Source: Halomonas sp. 25-S5 (GTDB taxonomy: Bacteria; Pseudomonadota; Gammaproteobacteria; Pseudomonadales; Halomonadaceae). Taken from it: a DNA stretch of 64,000 nt. Positions 58,251-64,000 of this stretch are shown here, piece by piece. Position 1 is the first letter of the stretch. Each line of letters starts with the position of its first letter. Where the stretch lies: contig NZ_JARANV010000006.1 of assembly GCF_029889845.1 (NCBI RefSeq), positions 1 to 64,000 on the forward strand, given 5' to 3'. Under the pieces are notes generated by a model. It was given only the letters and a program-made list of their open reading frames with translations. It was not told the origin of the DNA and searched no databases. A program made the translations under genes and the position numbers.

Positions 58251-59173
58251 ACCGGCCGGAGCGACTTCCCGACCTGGAGGCGGTGCTTGCCGCCTTGGAA
58301 GGGGTGGTGCTCGGCAAGTCCCGGGAGGTGCGCCTGGCGCTCTGCTGCCTGCTGGCCCGCGGCCACCTGCTGATCGAAGACCTGCCGGGGCTCGGCAAGA
58401 CCACCCTGGCCCAGGCGCTGGCGCGGGTCGTGGGCCTGGACATGCAGCGCCTGCAGTTCACCAGCGACCTGCTGCCCGCCGACGTGCTGGGGGTCTCGGT
58501 CTTCGACCCGCGGGAGGCGCGCTTCCTCTTCCATCCCGGGCCGGTCTTCCACGGCCTGGTGCTGGCCGACGAGATCAACCGGGCCACCCCCAAGACCCAG
58601 AGCGCGCTGCTCGAGGCGATGGAGGAGGGGCGGGTGACCGTGGAGGGCGAGACCCGGGCGCTGCCCGATCCCTTCTTCGTGATCGCCACTCAGAATCCCC
58701 AGGAGCAGGCAGGGACCTTCCCGCTGCCGGAGTCGCAGCTCGACCGCTTCCTGATGCGCCTCTCGCTGGGCTATCCGGACCCCCGCGCCGAGCGCGAGAT
58801 CCTGCGCGGCCGGGCCGGGCGAGTGAAGCTCGAGGCGCTGATGCCGCTGCTCGACGCCGAGCGCCTGCGCGGCTGGCAGGCGCGGCTGGACGGGGTCCAT
58901 GTGGCCGATGCCCTGCTCGACTACGTCCAGGCCCTGGCCGCGGCCAGCCGCGAGCATCCCGAGCTGGCCTGGGGGCTCTCCACCCGGGGCGTGCTGGCCC
59001 TGCTCCAGGCGGCCCGGGGCTGGGCGCTGCTCGAGGGGCGCGATCACGTGCTGCCCGAGGACGTCCAGGCGGTGTGGGTCCCGGTGACGGGCCATCGACT
59101 CAGCAGCGGCCCCCGGGAGGAGGGCGAGGCGCTGGCCCGCCACCTGCTGACCCGCGTGGCGGTGATGGGGTGA
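58247..59173 (+). CDS. MoxR-family AAA+ ATPase
   Basis: 308 residues. Walker A IEDLPGLGKTTLAQAL (~42-57), Walker B VLADEINRATPKTQSALLEA (~105), sensor 1 FFVIATQNPQEQ. MoxR ATPases act as metal-insertion or folding chaperones; the partners here are the DUF58 and transglutaminase proteins. Translationally coupled on both sides. Confidence 0.95.
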   Translation: MNRPERLPDLEAVLAALEGVVLGKSREVRLALCCLLARGHLLIEDLPGLGKTTLAQALARVVGLDMQRLQFTSDLLPADVLGVSVFDPREARFLFHPGPVFHGLVLADEINRATPKTQSALLEAMEEGRVTVEGETRALPDPFFVIATQNPQEQAGTFPLPESQLDRFLMRLSLGYPDPRAEREILRGRAGRVKLEALMPLLDAERLRGWQARLDGVHVADALLDYVQALAAASREHPELAWGLSTRGVLALLQAARGWALLEGRDHVLPEDVQAVWVPVTGHRLSSGPREEGEALARHLLTRVAVMG

Positions 59174-60126
59174 GCGTGGCCACCGCGGCGACCTCCGGCC
59201 CCCGCCCTGCCGGGCGGTTGCGCCACTGGTGGCTGCGTCGCCTGGCCGCCTCGATGGATCACCCCCTGCCCCAGCGACGGCTGTTCCTGATTCCCACCCG
59301 CTTCGGCCTGGGCTGGGCGGTGCTGGTGGTGGTGCTGCTGCTGTTCGGCATCAACTACCAGAACAGCCTGGCCTACGGGCTGGCCTTCTGGCTGTTCAGC
59401 GTCGGCGTGGTGGTGCTGCTGCGCGGCTGGCTCAACCTGCTCGGCGTCACCCCGGGGCTGCGGTTGCCCCGGGAGGCCTTCGCCGGCGGCGAGGCGCGTC
59501 TGGGGGTGGTGCTCAGGGCACGCCGCGAGCGCACGGCCCTGGAACTCCGCTGCGACGGTGCCCGGGGCCGGGTGGACATCGTCGGCGGCCTCGGCGAGGC
59601 CGAGCTGGCCCTGCCGACGCCCCGGCGCGGGGTCCTGGCGCTGCCCTGGCTGCGCCTCGAGACCCGCTGGCCGCTGGGGCTGGTCCGGGTGGTGGCCTGG
59701 GTCCGCCACGACGCCGAGCTGCTGGTCTGGCCACGCCCGGTGGGGGAGGACGAGCCGGCCGTGCGCCACGGCGGGGCGGGCCTGGAGGCCAGCGACTTCG
59801 CGGGATTGCGCCGCTTTCAGCCCGGCGACAGCCCGGGGCGGGTGGCCTGGAAGCAGTGGAGCCGCACCGGGGTGCTCGCCACCAAGGCGTTCAGCGTGCC
59901 GCCGCGCCGGCAGCTGTGGCTGGACTACGCCGCCTGTCGCGGCGACCCGGAGCGGCGCCTCTCGGTGCTCTGTGCCCGGGTGCTGGCCCACCACCGTGCC
60001 GGCGACCGCTATGGCCTCAGGCTGCCGGGCCTCACCCTGCCCCAGGGTGAGGGCGAGGCCCAGCGGCGCCGGGCGCTGGATGCCCTGGCGCGCTTCCCGG
60101 CGGCCCGGCCGGAGGCTGGAGCATGA
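59170..60126 (+). CDS. DUF58-domain protein
   Basis: 318 residues from a GTG at 59170 that overlaps the moxR stop (GTGA). Two membrane helices around residues 40-80 (GWAVLVVVLLLFGINYQNSL, AFWLFSVGVVVLLRGWLNLL) and the DUF58 motif FAGLRRFQPGDSPGRVAWKQ (~213-232). Its von Willebrand-like fold is thought to work with MoxR at the membrane. Confidence 0.92.
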   Translation: MSVATAATSGPRPAGRLRHWWLRRLAASMDHPLPQRRLFLIPTRFGLGWAVLVVVLLLFGINYQNSLAYGLAFWLFSVGVVVLLRGWLNLLGVTPGLRLPREAFAGGEARLGVVLRARRERTALELRCDGARGRVDIVGGLGEAELALPTPRRGVLALPWLRLETRWPLGLVRVVAWVRHDAELLVWPRPVGEDEPAVRHGGAGLEASDFAGLRRFQPGDSPGRVAWKQWSRTGVLATKAFSVPPRRQLWLDYAACRGDPERRLSVLCARVLAHHRAGDRYGLRLPGLTLPQGEGEAQRRRALDALARFPAARPEAGA

Positions 60127-62255
60127 GCGTCCGTACTCCCGCCAGGCTGGCGGCCCCGGCCGTGCTGGCGGATGGCCGGGGGCTGAGCGGGGGCATGCTG
60201 CGTCAGCTGTTCATCGGCCAGTGCCTGGTGCTGGCCCTGCACCTCGCCTGGATGCCGGCCTGGCTGGTGGCACTGGCCCTGGCGGTGGCCGGCTACCGGC
60301 TCGTGCAGCTGCGTCGCGGCCTGCCCCGTGCCGGCATCCTGCTGCGGCTGGCCGCGGTGGGCGGGCTAGTGCTGGCGCTGTGGCTGCAGTTCGGCACCCT
60401 GGGCACCATGGACGGGCTGGTCGGCCTGCTGCTCGGCGTCTACCTGCTCAAGCTGCTCGAGACCCATGACCGGCGCGATGCCCGGGTGGTGGTGGTGATC
60501 GGCCTGGTGGCAACGACCGTGGCCTTCCTGCATGACCAGGGGATTGCCATGGCCGCGGGTGCCCTGCTGGCGGTGGCCTGGCTGCTGCAGTCGCTGGTCT
60601 GGCTCTCCGGTGCCACCGGCCTGCGCCAGGCCTGGCGGGAGACGGCCTGGCTACTGGCGCTCTCGGCCCCGCTGATGGCGCTGCTGTTCGTCGCCTTCCC
60701 GCGCCTGGGGCCGCTGTGGAGCATGCCCCAGCTGGACCGGGCCGCCACCGGCCTGACCGACGAGATCTCCCCGGGCGACATCGCCGAGCTGTCGCGCAGC
60801 GATGCGCGGGCCTTCCGGGTCCGCTTCGAGGGGCGCGAGCCCGCCCCCGACGAGCGTTACTGGCGGGTCTACACCCTGTCGCACTTCGATGGCATCCGCT
60901 GGTCGCGGGCCACGCCCGACCAACTGGCCGGCGCCCTGGAGCGCCCGGTCGAGGCCTTCGTGCGTGAAGGAACACGCTCCCCCTGGCAGGCGCAGGAGGG
61001 CGCGCGCTTCAGCGCCGAGCTGCTGCTCGAGCCCGACAGCCGCACCTGGCGCCCCTCTCTGGGCACGCCGCTGGAAAGCGACAGCCGCCTGCGCTTTCTG
61101 GCCGACGGCACCCTGGAGGGGCTGACCCCGCTGAGTTCTCGCAGCCTGCTGAGGCTCTCCAGCAGCGGGGCGCCGCCGGTCAATCCGGACCCCGCCGGGG
61201 AGCGGTGGCACCGCCTGCTGCCCGACGGTGCCAACCCCCGTACCCGGGCCCTGGCGGAGCGGCTGTGGCGGGAGAGCGACGGCGACCCCGACGCCTATCT
61301 CGCGGCGATGATGGCGCGTTTCGGCGAGGCCCCCTATCGCTATACGCTCTCGCCGCCCCGGCTGGTCGGCGAGCACCGCGTCGATGACTTCCTGTTCGAC
61401 AGCCAGGCCGGCTACTGCACCTACTACGCCTCGGCGGCCGCCGTGATGGCGCGCATGGCGGGCATCCCGGCGCGGGTGGTGGCGGGTTTCCTGGGCGGTG
61501 AGCGGCACCCGGATGGCCACTTCACGGTCAGAGACTATGATGCCCACGCCTGGGTGGAGGTATGGCGCGACGCTGCCTGGCGGCGCCTGGACCCCACCGC
61601 GGTCATCGCCCCGGAGCGCATCGAACAGGGCGCCCAGGCGGTCGATGACGGCGCCGAGGCCTTCCTGGCGGATGCCCGCTTCTCCCCGTTGCGCATGCGC
61701 GAGGTGGGCTGGGTGAACCGCCTGCGCCTGGAGTGGGAGCGCCTTGAATACCGCTGGCAGCGCGGGGTGATCGGCTACCAGCGCGAGTCGCGCCGTTCCC
61801 TGATGGCAAGGCTGGCGGGTTGGTGGCGCGAGGCCTGGGCGCGGTTGGATGCGTGGCTGCCCGGCCGGGGGGCCGTGACCACTGCGCTGGGCCTGGTGGT
61901 GGTGCTGGTCGTTGCCGCGGGCCTTGTCCTGCTGGCTCGTGGGAGCTGGCAACACCGCCGGCGCCGGCGTGACGAGCGCTGGCTGGTGGGCAGCCTGCAG
62001 GCCTGGCTGGCCCGGCATGGCCTGGCGGCCCGCCCGGGGGAGTCTCCCGCCGCCCACCTGCGGCGCATCGCCCCCCAGGCCGGGCCGGCGGGGAGGGCGC
62101 TCGAGGAGTGTGCCCGGGACCTCGAGCGGCTGGCCTATGCGCCCCTCGAGGAGGCCGAGCGGCGCCAGCGGCGACGCCGGCTGGCGCAGCGCGTGGCCGA
62201 GGTGCGCCGCCGGTTGCCGAGGCGGCGGTTTGGCCCGGGCGGGGCTGGTGCGTGA
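60123..62255 (+). CDS. tgpA: TgpA-like transglutaminase-domain membrane protein
   Basis: 710 residues: N-terminal helices (DUF3488, ~25-190), a periplasmic transglutaminase-like domain with the triad Cys in DSQAGYCTYYAS (~430), His in VRDYDAHAWVEV (~470) and Asp in WRRLDPTAVI (~490), one more helix near 590 (LGLVVVLVVAAGLVLLA), and a DUF4129 cytosolic tail. TgpA is essential in Pseudomonas aeruginosa. It closes the nudix-moxR-DUF58 operon with an ATGA overlap. Confidence 0.94.
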   Translation: MSVRTPARLAAPAVLADGRGLSGGMLRQLFIGQCLVLALHLAWMPAWLVALALAVAGYRLVQLRRGLPRAGILLRLAAVGGLVLALWLQFGTLGTMDGLVGLLLGVYLLKLLETHDRRDARVVVVIGLVATTVAFLHDQGIAMAAGALLAVAWLLQSLVWLSGATGLRQAWRETAWLLALSAPLMALLFVAFPRLGPLWSMPQLDRAATGLTDEISPGDIAELSRSDARAFRVRFEGREPAPDERYWRVYTLSHFDGIRWSRATPDQLAGALERPVEAFVREGTRSPWQAQEGARFSAELLLEPDSRTWRPSLGTPLESDSRLRFLADGTLEGLTPLSSRSLLRLSSSGAPPVNPDPAGERWHRLLPDGANPRTRALAERLWRESDGDPDAYLAAMMARFGEAPYRYTLSPPRLVGEHRVDDFLFDSQAGYCTYYASAAAVMARMAGIPARVVAGFLGGERHPDGHFTVRDYDAHAWVEVWRDAAWRRLDPTAVIAPERIEQGAQAVDDGAEAFLADARFSPLRMREVGWVNRLRLEWERLEYRWQRGVIGYQRESRRSLMARLAGWWREAWARLDAWLPGRGAVTTALGLVVVLVVAAGLVLLARGSWQHRRRRRDERWLVGSLQAWLARHGLAARPGESPAAHLRRIAPQAGPAGRALEECARDLERLAYAPLEEAERRQRRRRLAQRVAEVRRRLPRRRFGPGGAGA

Positions 62256-62300
62256 GGAGTCGGCATGTCATCGTAGAGGGTCAGAGAGCGAGCCCGATCC

Positions 62301-62786
62301 ATGTCCATCCATGATTACGAATGCCGCACCCCGAGTGGTGAGCCCTTCAACCTGCGCGCCCTGCGTGGCCAGGTGCTGCTGATCGTCAATGTGGCCAGCC
62401 AGTGCGGTTTTACCTCCCAGCTGCGTGACCTCGAGCACCTCTATGTTCGCTATCGCGACCGGGGGTTCACCGTGCTGGGCTTTCCGTGCAACCAGTTCGC
62501 CCGCCAGTCGCCGGAGTCGGCGCTGGACTTCTGTCGCTTCGCCGAGCACGAGTACGGGGTGTCATTCCCGCTGCTGGAGAAGGTCAGGGTCAACGGCCGC
62601 GGCGCCCATCCGCTGTTCGTCGAGCTCAAGCGCCAAGCGCCGGGGGTGCTGGGAACCGGCATGATCAAGTGGAACTTCACCAAGTTCCTGGTCGGCCGGG
62701 ATGGCCGGGGCATTCACCGGTTCTCCCCCCGCGACGGCGAGGTGGCGTTGCGCGAGGCGCTGGAGAAGGCCCTGGACGAGCCCTGA
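62301..62786 (+). CDS. Glutathione peroxidase (Cys-type)
   Basis: 161 residues with NVASQCGFTSQL (peroxidatic Cys ~36), VLGFPCNQFARQ (second Cys and Gln) and KWNFTKFLVG (Trp/Asn). All four catalytic residues are present. It reduces peroxides, probably with thioredoxin or glutathione. It starts 46 bp after tgpA and may be cotranscribed. Confidence 0.94.
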   Translation: MSIHDYECRTPSGEPFNLRALRGQVLLIVNVASQCGFTSQLRDLEHLYVRYRDRGFTVLGFPCNQFARQSPESALDFCRFAEHEYGVSFPLLEKVRVNGRGAHPLFVELKRQAPGVLGTGMIKWNFTKFLVGRDGRGIHRFSPRDGEVALREALEKALDEP

Positions 62787-62875
62787 AGGACCGGGCATCT
62801 CGCCGCGTTCGACCGGCACCCGCTCCCTCGGCGCGTTCCAGCCCAATGGCCGAGCCGGGTCATCCCGGGTCGTGG

Positions 62876-63262
62876 TCAGGGCATCTCGCCGCGCTCGACC
62901 AGCACCCGTCCCATCAGCTCGTTCCAGCGATGGCGCGTCATCATGGTGGTCAGTCCCGAGAACAACGCCCAGCTCTTGCGCCGCCAACCGTTGAGCCGCA
63001 GATTGTGGGCCACCAACTGCTTCATCAGCTTGTGGTCGTCGAACGAGCGCCATTCGCCGGCCACCGACATCTGGTGGCGCGAGAGCACCGGGGCAAGTTC
63101 CAGGCGGAAGACCCACTCCAGATCGCGCACGCTCAGGTCGTGGCGCTGGATGACCGCGACCATGCGCGCATAGTCGGTCTCGCGGGGCTCCCGTTCCAGC
63201 CACAGCGGGGCCAGCGCCAGCCATAGCTCGCCGCGTTCGTCGACCAGCATCTGTGCATCCAT
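62876..63262 (-). CDS. Conserved small protein of unknown function
   Basis: 128 residues from the ATG at 63262 (GGAGGG upstream). [20 protein letters not shown], then [20 protein letters not shown] and a basic C-terminal helix. All alpha by appearance, no signal or membrane segment. I do not know a function. Its start region is divergent from fabV. Confidence 0.7.
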   Translation of the reverse strand: MDAQMLVDERGELWLALAPLWLEREPRETDYARMVAVIQRHDLSVRDLEWVFRLELAPVLSRHQMSVAGEWRSFDDHKLMKQLVAHNLRLNGWRRKSWALFSGLTTMMTRHRWNELMGRVLVERGEMP

Positions 63263-63354
63263 CGCTACCCTCCTGCCACACTCGTTGCCCGGGACGAGCA
63301 TCCTGCACCAGCCCTGCGCTGGCCTCAAGGGCGGACAGCTGCCGTCGGGGCCGC

Positions 63355-63360
63355 TAGAAT
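63355..63360 (+). promoter_or_regulatory. Possible -10 box upstream of fabV
   Basis: TAGAAT in GCTAGAATGTCGCC, like the box at 3258; 100 bp before the fabV start. No clear -35. Confidence 0.3.
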
Positions 63361-63459
63361 GTCGCCCACTGCCCCTTCGATCCAACCATTCGGCGCATTC
63401 ATTCCCCCATGCGGACGGGAGCGGTTGCCCCGCCCGCCGGACAACAACGAGGTCTGACG

Positions 63460-64000
63460 TGATCATCAAGCCCAAGGTACGCGGTTTCATCTGCACCACC
63501 ACCCACCCCGTCGGCTGCGAGAAGAACGTGCTCGAGCAGATCGAGGCGACCCGCGCCCGCGGCCTGGACAAGACCCCGGGTGACGAGGAGCAGCGGCCGA
63601 AGAAGGTGCTGGTGATCGGTGCGTCCAGCGGCTACGGCCTGGCGGCCCGCATCACCGCGGCCTTTGGCTACGGGGCCGACACCCTGGGTGTGTTCTTCGA
63701 GAAGCCCGGCAGCGAGAAGAAGCCCGGCACCGCCGGCTGGTACAACAGCGCCGCCTTCGACCGGTTCGCCAAGGCCGAGGGCCTCTACAGCAAGTCGATC
63801 AACGGCGACGCCTTCTCCCACGAGGCCCGCGAGACCGCCATCGAGCTGATCCAGCAGGACCTGGGCCAGGTCGACCTGGTGGTCTACTCGCTGGCCTCGC
63901 CGGTGCGAAAGCTTCCCGACAGCGGCGAGCTCAAGCGCTCGGCGCTCAAGCCGATCGGCGAGACCTACCGTGCCACCGCCATCGACACCAACAAGGATGC
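63460..64000 (+). CDS. fabV: Enoyl-ACP reductase FabV (5' part, runs off the window)
   Basis: The frame begins at a GTG at 63460 (GAGG 7 nt upstream) and is open to the edge (180 codons). [20 protein letters not shown] and [20 protein letters not shown] (NADH loop) are the hallmarks of FabV, the NADH-dependent enoyl reductase of Pseudomonas, Vibrio and relatives that is naturally resistant to triclosan. Also [20 protein letters not shown]. The C-terminal half with catalytic Tyr-Lys lies outside. Confidence 0.95.

Overview
The window reads as a chromosomal segment of a high-GC, moderately halophilic gammaproteobacterium, most likely a Halomonadaceae member (Halomonas-like). That rests on the overall G+C richness, the TrkH/TrkA potassium system, FabV as enoyl reductase, and gene orders typical of gammaproteobacteria (rsmB-fmt-def // lysM-dprA-tsaC-hemF-aroE; der-bamB-yfgM-hisS-ispG-rodZ-pilW-rlmN-ndk-isc; queA-tgt-yajC-secD-secF). 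The genus is an inference; no database search was possible.

Layout. 0-2.4 kb is accessory DNA: the 3' end of an IS21-type istB with its terminal repeats, a frameshifted IS200-type transposase remnant, a yefM-yoeB toxin-antitoxin (TA) pair, a higB-higA-like pair behind a consensus promoter, and a decayed third TA pair. Two attC-like palindromes flank the higBA-like unit, so the block looks like a decayed cassette array. 2.5-39.4 kb is core chromosome: sirtuin, DTW protein, TraB-like membrane protein, trkH, trkA, dodecin, rsmB, fmt, def, a LysM protein, dprA, tsaC, hemF, aroE, an M48 lipoprotein, a DUF815-type ATPase, der to iscR on the minus strand, cysE, trmJ, a SuhB-like protein, secF/secD/yajC, tgt and queA. 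Several short interspersed palindromic or MITE-like elements sit at gene ends (after hemF, aroE, rlmN and the suhB-like gene).

39.42-52.9 kb is a genomic island. It starts at an intact tRNA-Leu(CAA) gene and ends at a 113-bp imperfect direct repeat of that tRNA's 3' portion plus its terminator. It carries TA remnants, an intact stability-determinant/ParE-like pair, an IS21 end fragment and a type I restriction-modification locus (hsdM, hsdS, hsdR, and a YgjP-like metalloprotease). Between hsdS and hsdR lies cargo: a two-gene module (nucleotidyltransferase-like protein with an in-frame amber codon plus a coiled-coil protein) and a divergent AAA ATPase gene preceded by five direct repeats with an exact 23-bp period. 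No integrase gene is visible.

52.9-64 kb returns to ordinary chromosome: ExoD-like protein, LysE/RhtB exporter, a REC-like/EAL protein, an AidB-type acyl-CoA dehydrogenase, an overlapping nudix-moxR-DUF58-tgpA operon, glutathione peroxidase, a small conserved protein, and fabV running off the end.

The most promising leads for something undescribed are the 23-bp repeat array in front of the island ATPase, the nucleotidyltransferase/coiled-coil pair embedded in the restriction locus, the attC-flanked TA block, the SuhB-like protein that has lost metal ligands, and an isc locus reduced to iscR-iscS-iscA.
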